From Comamonadaceae bacterium (lineage in GTDB: Bacteria > Pseudomonadota > Gammaproteobacteria > Burkholderiales > Burkholderiaceae_C), in assembly GCA_947450255.1 (NCBI GenBank), contig CANFVA010000002.1, positions 1-52,182 on the forward strand: a stretch of 52,182 bases of DNA. Reading direction: 5' to 3'. The notes under the pieces are model-generated. The model saw only the letters and a program-made list of their open reading frames with translations. It ran no database searches and was not told where the DNA came from. The position numbers were made by a program, and so were the translations under genes. Below, one piece after another: positions 40,579 through 49,747 of the stretch. Positions within the stretch are counted from its first letter, which is position 1, and each line of letters opens with the position of its first letter.

Positions 40579-42246
40579 ATGGAATTCGATCTAGGTATAC
40601 CACAGCCCATAGATTTATTAGATGGTCAATCTCAAGTGAAGCCAACGACGGGCAGCGATACAGAGTTTCAATTGGCATTAAGCCTGCATCGGCAGGGTAA
40701 ATTGGAATTTGCAAAAGAAATATACGCCAACATACTAGACCAAGATCCCCAGCAAGCGCAAGCTTGGCATTTAAGTGGTGTGTTGGCATTACAGTGCAAC
40801 GATCCGCAACTGGCTGCAAAGTTATTTGCAACGGCGATTTCCCTGGAACCCCAGAATGCTGCCATGCATTTCAACCAAGGCCTTGCCTACGAGCGCTTGC
40901 AATTGCCGCAAGATGCGATTTCGAGTTATACCAAGGCTATCGATTTACAGCCCAATGACCACAAATCTTATATCAATAAAGGGTCTGCTCTGAAGTCAAT
41001 TGGCAAATTGCATGAGGCGATTTCCGAATATGAACAGGCGATTGAATTAAACCCGGCAAGTGCGGAGGCTTATTCAAACCGGGGCAACGCCCTTGCGAGC
41101 TTGCGAAAATGGCAAGAAGCGCTTGAAAGCTTCAACAAGGCCATCGCTCTCAAGTCTGACTACGTTCAAGCATATATTAATCGCGCAAATACTTTACTTG
41201 ACATGCACCGCCTCAATGAGGCTATTGCAGATTACGAAATTGCGATATCCTATGATAAAAATAATGCCTTGGCACACTGGAACTTGGCCCATACCTTGTT
41301 GCTCAAGGGTGATTACGCCAAAGGCTGGCCTTTGTATGAATGGCGCTGGGCCTATGCGGATCGCGCTAAGTACCGACGCCAGTTCAAAGCACCACACTGG
41401 CAAGGGAAAGAATCAATTGCGGGAAAAAAGATATTACTTCACCATGAGCAAGGTTTGGGGGATACTATCCAGTTCGTCAGGTACGTGAAGCTGGTTAAAA
41501 ATCTCGGTGCAAAAGTCATATTGGAAGTACCGCAAAGTCTCATAGGATTACTGAAAAATACTGAATACGTGGATCAACTGATACCAACAGGTGATGATTT
41601 GCCGGACTATGACTATCATTGTCCGATTATCAGTTTACCATTGGCATTCAATACCGAAATACACTCTATCCCCTTTGCTGACCGCTACTTGCGCGCGGAT
41701 GAAATAAAAACTGAATACTGGAAACGCCGATTCGGATTGTCAGACCGTTTGAAGGTGGGTGTCATATGGAGCGGCGGTTTGCCGCCGAACCAGCCAGAAC
41801 TGCGGGCGCGCAATGAACGCAGGAACATTCCTTTGACCATGCTTGCAAAGGGTTTGAATACCGTAAACGCAGATTTTTACAGCCTTCAAAAAGGCGATCC
41901 GGCAGAATCGGAAATATACAAGCGGGAAAATCAATATTGGCCACACGATAATTTCGTCAACTTTGCCAACGAATTGAATGACTTTTCGGATACAGCTGCT
42001 TTGATTGAAAATATGGATATTGTCGTGTCAGTAGATACGTCTACTGCGCATCTGGCGGCAGCTCTGGGGAAACCAACTTGGATATTAAATCGCTACGACA
42101 CCTGTTGGCGATGGATGTTGGACCGGGAGGACAGCCCATGGTACCATTCCGTCAAACTTTTTAGGCAAGAAGAAGATGGGCAATGGGACTCTGTGATTTG
42201 GAAATTAGCTAAAGAGTTAGTGAAACTCGAAAAGCATGAAAAATAA
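40579..42246 (+). CDS. TPR protein with GT9-like glycosyltransferase domain (paralogue B)
   Basis: A protein of about 555 residues, paralogous to the divergent gene. The N-terminal half has five or six TPR units (AWHLSGVLALQCNDPQLAAKLFATAI, then AISSYTKAIDLQPNDHKSYINKGSALKSIGKLHEAISEYEQAIELNPASAEAYSNRG). The C-terminal half has LLHHEQGLGDTIQFVRYV, CPIISLPLAF, KVGVIWSGG, and NDFSDTAALIENMDIVVSVDTSTAHLAAALGKPTW. Base composition is far more AT-rich than in paralogue A, so the two have different histories. I take ATG 40579; TTG 40555 is an alternative, and neither has a good ribosome site. It ends near a hairpin shared with the convergent methyltransferase gene. Confidence 0.88.
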   Translation: MEFDLGIPQPIDLLDGQSQVKPTTGSDTEFQLALSLHRQGKLEFAKEIYANILDQDPQQAQAWHLSGVLALQCNDPQLAAKLFATAISLEPQNAAMHFNQGLAYERLQLPQDAISSYTKAIDLQPNDHKSYINKGSALKSIGKLHEAISEYEQAIELNPASAEAYSNRGNALASLRKWQEALESFNKAIALKSDYVQAYINRANTLLDMHRLNEAIADYEIAISYDKNNALAHWNLAHTLLLKGDYAKGWPLYEWRWAYADRAKYRRQFKAPHWQGKESIAGKKILLHHEQGLGDTIQFVRYVKLVKNLGAKVILEVPQSLIGLLKNTEYVDQLIPTGDDLPDYDYHCPIISLPLAFNTEIHSIPFADRYLRADEIKTEYWKRRFGLSDRLKVGVIWSGGLPPNQPELRARNERRNIPLTMLAKGLNTVNADFYSLQKGDPAESEIYKRENQYWPHDNFVNFANELNDFSDTAALIENMDIVVSVDTSTAHLAAALGKPTWILNRYDTCWRWMLDREDSPWYHSVKLFRQEEDGQWDSVIWKLAKELVKLEKHEK

Positions 42247-42320
42247 ATAGAAGTCTAATGATAAAAAATACTAGTTCTATCAACAGGCTTTACCTTATTT
42301 GGAGCGACAGTATATACATA

Positions 42321-42344
42321 ATGAAGAAATTATGATTTCTTCAT
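42321..42344. terminator. AT-rich 10-bp hairpin between convergent genes
   Basis: ATGAAGAAAT and ATTTCTTCAT are perfect reverse complements around TATG. The hairpin straddles the stop codon of the minus-strand methyltransferase gene and lies 75 bases past the end of paralogue B. It fits a bidirectional transcription end; the flanks are AT-rich but lack a clean T run. Confidence 0.6.
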
Positions 42345-43064
42345 GATAATATTAAAGCGAAATCTCGAATTAAGATAGGATTTTATTCTGTGTTCAAACA
42401 ATTCAACTTGAACAAACCCAATACGATATAAATCAGCAGTTAGGCGATCTTTGTCAAAAAACAAATGATCGAGTCCAGCATATTTTCTATCGTACTCCAA
42501 AGGGTCTGCCGCTTGACTTCTACGAAAGTCGTGGTATTCGCCCTTACGTGAAAGATCGTTCAAGTCCATCAGGCAAAAGTAGCCGCCTGAGTTTAGTTTT
42601 GTATAAGACTGCTCGATAACTTCAAGGGCGTATTCGTAACTAGGAAAGTAAAAGAATACACCATGCGACAAGATTGAATCAAATGAGACACCTTCGAATG
42701 GTATATGATTTGCATCTGCGACCTCAAATATACCTTTAGGTATAAATTTTTTTGCGTTATTTATCAGTGAATCGCTATAATCAATCCCAAATATTCGGCA
42801 ATTACTCAAAGCTGAAATCTCATATAAAAATGCACCGGCGCCACAACCTATTTCAAGAACAGAGCTAGAATTATTGATGTTGAGCCGGTCAAATGCATCT
42901 TTTACCATCAGGCGCCAAGAGTGCGCGTCATAGTCACCAAATCCAGTATCGAATCCATCCGCTTTGATGAGTGCAGTGAGCACATCGCCGCCATCGAGGG
43001 CAACGTTTTTTGAACGCCATATGGACTGCCAATTGGCTATCTCATTAACTGAATGTGAAGACAT
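42330..43064 (-). CDS. Class I SAM-dependent methyltransferase
   Basis: A 244-residue methyltransferase. SSVLEIGCGAGAFLYEI near residue 69 is motif I, FGIDYS is the acidic strand-2 end, ADANHIPFEGVSFDSILSHGVFFYF covers motifs II-IV and the substrate side. The end has a divergent C-terminus (FEHRIKSYLNSRFRFNIIMKKS). Small-molecule or sugar O- or N-methylation is likely given the glycan genes next to it, but the acceptor is not visible. It is 17 bp after the CDP-alcohol transferase gene on the same strand, so the two are probably co-transcribed. Confidence 0.88.
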   Translation of the reverse strand: MSSHSVNEIANWQSIWRSKNVALDGGDVLTALIKADGFDTGFGDYDAHSWRLMVKDAFDRLNINNSSSVLEIGCGAGAFLYEISALSNCRIFGIDYSDSLINNAKKFIPKGIFEVADANHIPFEGVSFDSILSHGVFFYFPSYEYALEVIEQSYTKLNSGGYFCLMDLNDLSRKGEYHDFRRSQAADPLEYDRKYAGLDHLFFDKDRLTADLYRIGFVQVELFEHRIKSYLNSRFRFNIIMKKS

Positions 43065-43081
43065 ACTAATAAAGGTGTAGA

Positions 43082-43594
43082 TTAAGAGAGAAATAAAAGA
43101 AAGATATAAATAAAGAATAGTAGGAAACTATTGTTTACAAAGAATGCGTAAATGTTTGAAACGATCGATGTGCCCGTTTTCATTCCCACGTGATCAATCA
43201 AAGATTCAGTCAGTGACATAATATATAAATTTCCAGCCGCAAAAAATGCGGCCACTTCACTGCCATAAGGGATGGTATTTATCCGAAATATCGCCGCAAT
43301 TGCAATATACAACAAAATCGTATCTGACCAAGTATCAAGAGCTCCGCCTATTTTGGATTTCTTGTTATATTTCCTAGCCACCCCACCATCCAAGCAATCT
43401 GTCAAATAGCGAACTCCCAGCAGGGTCGAGGCCGTGATCATTGAATGATTAATAATTAGGTAAAAAACATAGAAGTTTAGAAAAATGCCCGTGATAGTTA
43501 TTACATTAGGGTGAATGAATCTAAAAAATCCGATGTTATCTATTAATAACGCGGTCAATTTATCGTCTAGCCTAACGTTGAATAACTTATTCAT
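43082..43594 (-). CDS. CDP-alcohol phosphotransferase family membrane protein
   Basis: Membrane enzyme of about 170 residues that moves a phospho-alcohol from a CDP carrier to another alcohol. The complete family motif D-x2-D-G-x2-A-R-x8-G-x3-D-x3-D is present at residues 66-91 (D66, D69, G70, A73, R74, G83, D87, D91), with hydrophobic helices before and after. The HPNVITITGIFLN start is typical. I chose ATG 43594; a TTG at 43636 would add 14 residues. In this place it may use a CDP-polyol for a glycan rather than make phospholipid, but a phosphatidyl transferase role cannot be excluded. Confidence 0.88.
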   Translation of the reverse strand: MNKLFNVRLDDKLTALLIDNIGFFRFIHPNVITITGIFLNFYVFYLIINHSMITASTLLGVRYLTDCLDGGVARKYNKKSKIGGALDTWSDTILLYIAIAAIFRINTIPYGSEVAAFFAAGNLYIMSLTESLIDHVGMKTGTSIVSNIYAFFVNNSFLLFFIYIFLLFLS

Positions 43595-43708
43595 AGAAAA
43601 TTTTAAAAATGGAACTCGGGCACAAACGATAATCAAAAAATGTGACTACGAGATGACATGAGAAATTAATTGGTAAAAAACCCAGTGAATGCAGAACTTC
43701 GCAAAAAA

Positions 43709-44908
43709 TCACGAAGCTAGCGCTTCAATCTTTAACATATCCAATAATGCTTTGGAAACCATCCCGCCGCACGGCATGAGATGCGCTTTCGCGAATTGCT
43801 CCCTCGTGGCCTTTAGCGGATCTGAGCCTTCCAAAACGACGTGGTCAATAAAAAAATATAAATCTAAGGCCGACGTAGCGATGTAGTGTTGTTGAATGCA
43901 TTTAGTGCCTACGCCGCCAAGTTCAGCCGCCAAGTCTGTGCGGCGTGACTTCGCAAAGCATATCGGTTTGCCTGTAAATAAGTATTCCGCTACGAACGAG
44001 CCACAATCATGGATCATGGCATCACTATTTTCAAATCGCAAAAAATAATCTTGTTCGACACTGTAAGTAATATTCGGCTCTTTAAAAAACCTATCGAATG
44101 CAGCTGTAATCACTCCCTTTGGAATATACCCCCCATTCATTAGCTTATCCATCAGCATAGGGTGTGGTCTGAAAACGAAGTCAATGTTCGGATATTTAGA
44201 AGGGAGATCGAAGTAAAAATTGATATATTCGAGAAAGCTGCCTAAGTTAAGGTGGTTATTAGGCTCTATGGTGTGGTGCGGCGCGAGAATTATGCATTTT
44301 CTTCGGTCCGGGATGGCGGAAGGTTTCGAAATACCGTCCATTTTGCAGTAACCAACTGTACGGCAATTATTCCATTCCAAGTTTGTCAGCTTTTGCATTT
44401 CCTCCAGACAGTCGCTAGTGTCTAAGTAAATCCTCCAAAAATCTTGCATATGTCGTTGGCTAAGTACTTTGTAATCATATTTGTAGATAGAAAAACCATA
44501 ATGCATATAGATAGGAAGTACATCACGGTGAACTAAATAGGACAGACGAAAATACTCATGTGTCATTGACTCATAAGGGTTTGACATGTAGGCGATATCA
44601 ATTTCATTGGAGAAATCTTGAAATGAATTTGTAGACTTATCGTAACCTAACATAACCTGAGCATTTAATTTATCGAAGGAGGACACGCATCGATCTATTT
44701 GTGTAAGCATATTTTCCATGCCACGCAATACATCGGGAATAATAATTAACTTGACTTCAAACAGCGGATCAGAGAGCATCAATCGGAGTAAATTTATCCC
44801 AGGGAACACCGAGTCATAAATCACAAAAAATGCAACTCTAATACGCAAACCATTGCGCTGGCGATCGCCTATTTTATTTAAAGCGCTTGAAAATTCTCTG
44901 AAGGACAT
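43709..44908 (-). CDS. CDP-glycerol glycerophosphotransferase-like protein
   Basis: A protein of about 399 residues that looks like the TagB/TagF-type CDP-glycerol glycerophosphotransferase family. The N-terminal Rossmann-like half carries RIRVAFFVIYDSVFPGINLLRLML; the C-terminal half has CIILAPHHTIEP (the H-x2-W/H-type site), DFVFRPHPMLMDKL, and the closing SDAMIHDCGSFVAEYLFTGKPICF, which resembles the family D-x-S-S-x3-D motif region. This family joins glycerol-phosphate or similar units in teichoic acids, but distant members occur in capsule and other glycan loci. I chose ATG 44908; GTG 44920 is an alternative. Confidence 0.75.
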   Translation of the reverse strand: MSFREFSSALNKIGDRQRNGLRIRVAFFVIYDSVFPGINLLRLMLSDPLFEVKLIIIPDVLRGMENMLTQIDRCVSSFDKLNAQVMLGYDKSTNSFQDFSNEIDIAYMSNPYESMTHEYFRLSYLVHRDVLPIYMHYGFSIYKYDYKVLSQRHMQDFWRIYLDTSDCLEEMQKLTNLEWNNCRTVGYCKMDGISKPSAIPDRRKCIILAPHHTIEPNNHLNLGSFLEYINFYFDLPSKYPNIDFVFRPHPMLMDKLMNGGYIPKGVITAAFDRFFKEPNITYSVEQDYFLRFENSDAMIHDCGSFVAEYLFTGKPICFAKSRRTDLAAELGGVGTKCIQQHYIATSALDLYFFIDHVVLEGSDPLKATREQFAKAHLMPCGGMVSKALLDMLKIEALAS

Positions 44909-45024
44909 ATTAACTTTCACTGCACATTGGTTTGATATTAAAAGCCATCTGAAACAATGGAAAATGTTCGGTCAGCGGAACAATCGAGAAAATTAAGTGA
45001 GCGGTAGGACTAAATGCGATAATA

Positions 45025-45900
45025 TCATGTCAAATTTTCGAGATGCGATTCATATTGAGTTAAATTAATATTTAAGCTTGGATAAACATTGATCCAGGAT
45101 TTAATCATTGCGCGAACTCGTGGCAGTGCCTCGTATGCCTCGGACTTCGTAATAAACCCGTTGCGACTCCCCAAAGTCAGGAAGTCAATCCAATGTGTAA
45201 TGCAGAAAATAAAATTGTCATTAACGCTAAAGTTGGAGTTAGAAGATAGCTTTGGATCTTTTCTAAAGTAGGATAATTCTTCATCTAGGTAGGTAGAAGA
45301 ATTATTGTTGGCCAAATTCAAGTAACAAGCTACATCCGCCAGGCCGCGACTGAAGTCAGTACCCCAATGATAGAAGAGATGCTCCTTCGGTATGCGATTT
45401 AGCGCATCTCTTTTGATCATAATGGTGGAAAATTCCCCAATGAAATTACGTATTGATTTAATCAAGCCGGATTTGATATTTTCACCGCTGATTATTCCCG
45501 ACTGTTGAAATGGTCGACGCTTGTTACTTATCTGATTTAATCCATCAATAACTGCAGAGGCAGAGAAACAAAAACTTGCTTCTGTATTGGCTAATAGCGA
45601 GTTGACCATACGCTCAACGCAAAATGGGTGCAACACATCATCATCAAACAATGGTTTAATGAACCGCCCAGAGCCGAGATAAAGAATATCCAGTTGATTC
45701 ATATGCCCGCCCTGAGTGTGGCGCTCGTAGGTAATGTTATTATATTTGCTACAAATACTCGCTATGCGATCATCGGGACAGTCATCGCTGACAATTATCT
45801 CAATATTGGAGTAGCTTTGACCTATCGCCGATTTCAAGGCGATATCAAAAAACTCTGGTTTATAGGCCGGTATGGAGATGGTAACTAGTGGTAGGCTCAT
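45025..45900 (-). CDS. Glycosyltransferase family 2
   Basis: A 291-residue GT-A-fold transferase. LPLVTISIPAYKPEFFDIALKSAIGQSYSNIEIIVSDDCPDDRI is the diagnostic N-terminus, and FIKPLFDDDVLHPFCVERM holds the D-x-D-type metal/sugar site near residue 105. The C-terminal half is less conserved, and there is no membrane helix. I chose ATG 45900; a TTG at 45930 would overlap the preceding aminotransferase by 4 bp. It follows the FdtB-like gene and probably transfers the amino sugar or an inner residue of the same glycan. Confidence 0.9.
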   Translation of the reverse strand: MSLPLVTISIPAYKPEFFDIALKSAIGQSYSNIEIIVSDDCPDDRIASICSKYNNITYERHTQGGHMNQLDILYLGSGRFIKPLFDDDVLHPFCVERMVNSLLANTEASFCFSASAVIDGLNQISNKRRPFQQSGIISGENIKSGLIKSIRNFIGEFSTIMIKRDALNRIPKEHLFYHWGTDFSRGLADVACYLNLANNNSSTYLDEELSYFRKDPKLSSNSNFSVNDNFIFCITHWIDFLTLGSRNGFITKSEAYEALPRVRAMIKSWINVYPSLNINLTQYESHLENLT

Positions 45901-45926
45901 GGTTTGAAAATTTAATTTACAAGAGC

Positions 45927-47033
45927 TCAAATTTTAGGTAGAACCGCATTTAAGGTCGACACGACAAATTCCACACATTCCATGGACAAATGAGGCCCAA
46001 TCGGTAAACTCAATACCGTATTTGAAATTTTCTCAGTGATTGGTAGTATCCCGCGGTGCCTAATACTATCGCTGTAAGCAATTTGCTTGTGTGGTGGAGT
46101 CGGGTAATGTACAAGTGTATTTATCTCGAAGGTGTCAAGTTCTGCTTTCAAGCGATCGCGTTGTGCATGTTGAATCACGAATAAATGCCATGCCGAATCG
46201 ACCCATTGCGGGGTTGATGGTTTGATCACAAAATTCTCATTAATTTGTTTTAAGTATATTTCTGCGATAGCTTTGCGTCTTAAATTCCAGAGATCGAGAT
46301 ATTTGAGCTTAACTCTTAATATGGCTGCTTGGATGGGATCGAGGCGGCTATTAAATCCTTGGATTTCATTTTTATACTTAGCTTCGGAGCCGTAATTTCG
46401 AAGTAAACGAATCTTGTCCGCTATGGCTCGGTTATTCGTAGTAACTGCGCCGCCGTCACCCATTGCTCCTAAATTCTTTCCCGGATAAAAGCTCCAGGCG
46501 ACGGCATCACTGTGGCTACCAATAACCTTGTTTTTATAGCGCGCTCCATGCGACTGGGCGGCATCTTCGATGACACGCAATTGATGGCGATCGGCAATCT
46601 CATGAATCGAATCCATGTCCGCCGGTTGGCCATATAAATGGACGGCCATTATGGCGCGTGTTTTGTCACCGATGGCAGATTCGACTTTCGTGCAATCTAT
46701 ATTCAAAGTATGCGGGTCCGGTTCAATGGCTATCGGCGTTGCGCCGCATTGGCTGATGGCAAGCCAGGAAGCAATAAAAGTATGTGCCGGAACAATTACT
46801 TCGTCCCCCGGTCCAATGCCCATAGCCATGAGCGTGAACCTGAGCGCATCTAGTCCATTGCCAACCGACACCGCTTGATCTGCTTGGCAGTATTGCGCCC
46901 ATTCAGATTCAAAGGCCTCCACCTCTTGCCCAAGAATGTACTGACCGCTCATCAGTACGCGTTGAACCGCAGCATCAATTTCCTCTTTTATTTCAAGGTA
47001 AGACGCTTGTAAATCAAGAAACGGGACCTTCAT
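45927..47033 (-). CDS. fdtB: DegT/DnrJ/EryC1 sugar aminotransferase (FdtB-like)
   Basis: PLP-dependent aminotransferase of 368 residues acting on a keto sugar nucleotide. [18 protein letters not shown] is the family N-terminus; [36 protein letters not shown] binds the cofactor side; the PLP Lys is K186 in [19 protein letters not shown]. With the flanking FdtA-like isomerase and FdtC-like acyltransferase, it probably aminates C3 of dTDP-3-keto-6-deoxyhexose. It overlaps the FdtA-like gene by 4 bp (ATGA). No RmlA or RmlB gene is in the window; these must be elsewhere. Confidence 0.88.
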   Translation of the reverse strand: MKVPFLDLQASYLEIKEEIDAAVQRVLMSGQYILGQEVEAFESEWAQYCQADQAVSVGNGLDALRFTLMAMGIGPGDEVIVPAHTFIASWLAISQCGATPIAIEPDPHTLNIDCTKVESAIGDKTRAIMAVHLYGQPADMDSIHEIADRHQLRVIEDAAQSHGARYKNKVIGSHSDAVAWSFYPGKNLGAMGDGGAVTTNNRAIADKIRLLRNYGSEAKYKNEIQGFNSRLDPIQAAILRVKLKYLDLWNLRRKAIAEIYLKQINENFVIKPSTPQWVDSAWHLFVIQHAQRDRLKAELDTFEINTLVHYPTPPHKQIAYSDSIRHRGILPITEKISNTVLSLPIGPHLSMECVEFVVSTLNAVLPKI

Positions 47034-47440
47034 AGTATTTTCTTTGCATCAATGAATTCTGGGTACGACCTGTAGTAGTCACCTTCGTCATATCGGTTCG
47101 ATGCCAAAACCATACAGACAGACCCTGATGAGAAGTTATCCAATTCGCGCCAGATCATAGGGCAAACATAAAGTCCGTAGTAGGAGCGATTCAAATGAAA
47201 GCGCTTTTTTTCCAACCCATCGTCCAATACGACGTCAAAACTGCCTGACATGGCTATGATTAATTGATGCAAGCCTTTGTGTGCATGCCCGCCGCGTTCT
47301 GCGCCGCCCGGTACATCGTAGAGATAATAAACGCGCTGAATGTCAAAAGGCACATGAATACCACCCTCAATAAAACTGAGGTTGCCTCTTGCATCTTGAA
47401 TTTTGGGAAATTCAATTTTCTTACATTTTTGAATTTGCAT
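47030..47440 (-). CDS. fdtA: dTDP-4-keto-6-deoxyhexose 3,4-ketoisomerase (FdtA/WxcM-like)
   Basis: A 136-residue cupin-fold enzyme that moves the keto group from C4 to C3 of a dTDP-4-keto-6-deoxyhexose. [17 protein letters not shown] and [44 protein letters not shown] carry the typical H-A-H-x4-Q region. The C-terminal [35 protein letters not shown] is also a hallmark. It comes between the acyltransferase and aminotransferase genes, forming the usual fdtA-B-C set in a different order. Confidence 0.92.
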   Translation of the reverse strand: MQIQKCKKIEFPKIQDARGNLSFIEGGIHVPFDIQRVYYLYDVPGGAERGGHAHKGLHQLIIAMSGSFDVVLDDGLEKKRFHLNRSYYGLYVCPMIWRELDNFSSGSVCMVLASNRYDEGDYYRSYPEFIDAKKIL

Positions 47441-47489
47441 AAGAAACTGATTGTGGGTTCTTTAAATAATGTATGCTTTCAAGTCAATA

Positions 47490-47963
47490 CTAGCGCATCA
47501 TAATACGCGCTGGATTTCCAAAAACAGTGGCGTGCGCCGGAACGTCTTTCGTGATTACAGAGCCGGCTCCTACAAGACTGTGTGCGCCAATCGTTACACC
47601 CGGAAGAATGATGCTTCCCGCGCCTATGGAGGCCCCTTTACAAATCCTAGTTGTTGGAATGTCATCCTTATACATTTTTGATCTGGGGTATTTATCGTTA
47701 GTGAAGCAAACCGATGGACCGATAAACACATCGTCTTCAATGACGGTTCCATCAAATATATTTACACCATTTTTGATGGTGCAGTTGTTACCAATCGTTA
47801 CGTGATTTTCTAAAAAACAATGCGAGCAGATATTTACGTTGGATCCTATCTTGGCGCCAGGTAATATGACGCAATACTGCCAAATAGTAGTTTTCTCACC
47901 AATTTGGATTGATTGCACGTCGGCGGTATGATGCACCACAAATTTCGGCTTCTCAGTATTCAT
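47490..47963 (-). CDS. fdtC: Left-handed beta-helix N-acyltransferase (FdtC-like)
   Basis: A 157-residue hexapeptide-repeat enzyme, probably trimeric, likely N-acetylating the 3-amino sugar made by the FdtB-like protein. Repeats such as [63 protein letters not shown], followed by [35 protein letters not shown], show the [LIV]-G-x4 pattern. I chose ATG 47963, preceded by AAGGA at good distance, over an ATG at 47990 without a ribosome site. The donor and exact acceptor are inferred from the neighbours. Confidence 0.88.
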   Translation of the reverse strand: MNTEKPKFVVHHTADVQSIQIGEKTTIWQYCVILPGAKIGSNVNICSHCFLENHVTIGNNCTIKNGVNIFDGTVIEDDVFIGPSVCFTNDKYPRSKMYKDDIPTTRICKGASIGAGSIILPGVTIGAHSLVGAGSVITKDVPAHATVFGNPARIMMR

Positions 47964-48002
47964 TGTCGATCCTTCTTGCTCGCCTTGCATTACTTGGATG
48001 TA

Positions 48003-48830
48003 TCAAAATGAAATTGGGTTATAGGGAATGGTTTGCCTAATTTTCCAATACATATTTAAATAATCCTCGTCCGAGTTGTCAATGAATTGTTGTTTCATAT
48101 AGTCGCAAGCCAAGAAGGCATTCCTTTGAGTGGACGCGCCTGGGAAAATCCTGGGCTGAATCGGTGCAAAACTGCACTGTACTGGCACATTTACGTTCAG
48201 CTTATTCATGAGCAGCACCAGGGTTGGAAATCGTTCCTGGATAAAGGTGCGCATGGGATACAGTCGCGAGCGCGCGCCATGGGTCGTTTCTTGAAGCGCC
48301 GCATTGTCTGAGGATAAAGATTCCAAATAAGCGAAAAATCGTTCCGCGAGTATTTTCCACGCTTGCCAATACTGCTTTTTCGCAATAACGTAATTCGAGA
48401 ATACGGCTGTTTGGGCGTCCGATACGATGTGACGCAAATCAATACCTAGTTGACACCAGTCCATGAACTCCTGCGCCGCAATGGTCAAGCCGGGGTGCCA
48501 AACTTCGCCTTGTTCCCACGGATTTAAGAAATAGGCTAGTTGGTCCCAGGCAGGCGAGAAAAGGCAAACCTCGGTACTTGGGTCGCGACTGCTTAGGTAA
48601 TTTTCGACAAATTGCGCTGTCAGTCCGGTCTTGGTATTGAATTTAGGCGACAGGAAACCGTACCAAGCATCTTCGCGCAAATCATTTTCTCGAAGATATT
48701 TTAGAATCACCCAAAATTCAAAAAGCTCAGGATGCAGGCTATGGGTGTTATCGATCGGTATATATCCGGGCTCTACGTCTGAGCGTGTTTTATCATCATA
48801 ATATATCTGGTATACATAAATATTTTCCAT
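48003..48830 (-). CDS. Unknown protein in the glycan cluster
   Basis: A 275-residue protein I do not recognise. It starts MENIYVYQIYYDDKT with no signal peptide, then carries EFWVILKYLRENDLREDAWYGFLSPKFNTKTGLTAQFVENYL and CLFSPAWDQLAYFLNPWEQGEVWHPG, rich in aromatic residues and reminiscent of glycan-processing enzymes. The C-terminal half is helical with many Gln and Arg. Its place among sugar genes makes a transferase or regulator of the same pathway likely, but the fold is not evident. It lies 31 bp after the preceding gene. Confidence 0.7.
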   Translation of the reverse strand: MENIYVYQIYYDDKTRSDVEPGYIPIDNTHSLHPELFEFWVILKYLRENDLREDAWYGFLSPKFNTKTGLTAQFVENYLSSRDPSTEVCLFSPAWDQLAYFLNPWEQGEVWHPGLTIAAQEFMDWCQLGIDLRHIVSDAQTAVFSNYVIAKKQYWQAWKILAERFFAYLESLSSDNAALQETTHGARSRLYPMRTFIQERFPTLVLLMNKLNVNVPVQCSFAPIQPRIFPGASTQRNAFLACDYMKQQFIDNSDEDYLNMYWKIRQTIPYNPISF

Positions 48831-48861
48831 GATGATATCCCGGCTTAATTTTAAAAGGCCT

Positions 48862-49716
48862 CTAGATGATGAGCGTTTTAATATTTTGCTTTAAATTATT
48901 CATTCTTGCCCTTTCGATCAATTCCCGTTCATCCGGGACCTGCCTATGCATTTGATCGACGAAATTGGATATAGGTGCTTTGATGGCCAGTTGTAAATAT
49001 CCATCGGCGTCTATTGTGTTGTCCGAAATGACGTTCACGCCATTAGAAAATAAGTAATAGAGTCTAAACGGGTTGACGAATTTCTCGCTGTCACCGTAAG
49101 CTAATGACAGCGCGTAATTCGAGCTTGATAGCGCTGCCGCTTTAAATGCATGGGGCTGCTCGCGTCCTAAAAATTTAACTTGGTTTTGCAGTTTGGCCTG
49201 CAGCATTTGGGCTTTTGTTAATCGATCGCCCTTAAGAAGGCCGAAGAAGGTGCCGTAAATATTCCGTGCTTGTGTTCTTACAATATTAGGATCGATAACT
49301 TCTTCGAAATGTCCCCATTTCAAATATTGGATTTTATTTTGATCGATGATATTTATATTTTTTAAGGTGTCAATGTTATAAAGATAGGGGGTTATAACGC
49401 CAAGCGATGCCTCAATCATTTGGCAATAATTTTTCAGGTTAAAGCCTTCCCGGCTATTGATAGTTGTTCCATCGAAATTCTCGACTTCAAAAATATAATA
49501 TTTGAGTTTGCTGTCGATGAATTGTTGAAACTTGCTGTCTTGTGAAAGCCAGTCACCTCCAATGATAAAGTTGATCGATTGTTCGTCGAGCTGGTTATGC
49601 TTTATCTGCACTTCGTGGCCACAAGAGCGCAGCGCATGGTAGAGGCCGAATATTATTTCTTCTTTATAGTTAAACCACTCGTTGCTGCCAATGTGGGCGA
49701 TTGTTATTTTTTTCAT
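48862..49716 (-). CDS. Glycosyltransferase-like protein, unknown family
   Basis: A 284-residue protein. KITIAHIGSNEWFNYKEEIIFGLYHALRSCGHEV at the N-terminus looks like the first strand and helix of a GT-B fold, and the C-terminal ALSLAYGDSEKFVNPFRLYYLFSNGVNVISDN resembles the donor-binding helix with an acidic residue. Between them is a weakly conserved middle (FEVENFDGTTINSREGF). There is no membrane segment. A glycosyltransferase acting on the flagellin glycan is the likeliest role, though the family is uncertain. AT-rich like its neighbours. Confidence 0.65.
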   Translation of the reverse strand: MKKITIAHIGSNEWFNYKEEIIFGLYHALRSCGHEVQIKHNQLDEQSINFIIGGDWLSQDSKFQQFIDSKLKYYIFEVENFDGTTINSREGFNLKNYCQMIEASLGVITPYLYNIDTLKNINIIDQNKIQYLKWGHFEEVIDPNIVRTQARNIYGTFFGLLKGDRLTKAQMLQAKLQNQVKFLGREQPHAFKAAALSSSNYALSLAYGDSEKFVNPFRLYYLFSNGVNVISDNTIDADGYLQLAIKAPISNFVDQMHRQVPDERELIERARMNNLKQNIKTLII

Positions 49717-49747
49717 TTGCGCGGAGTATAGAATTTAGCTATTTTGC

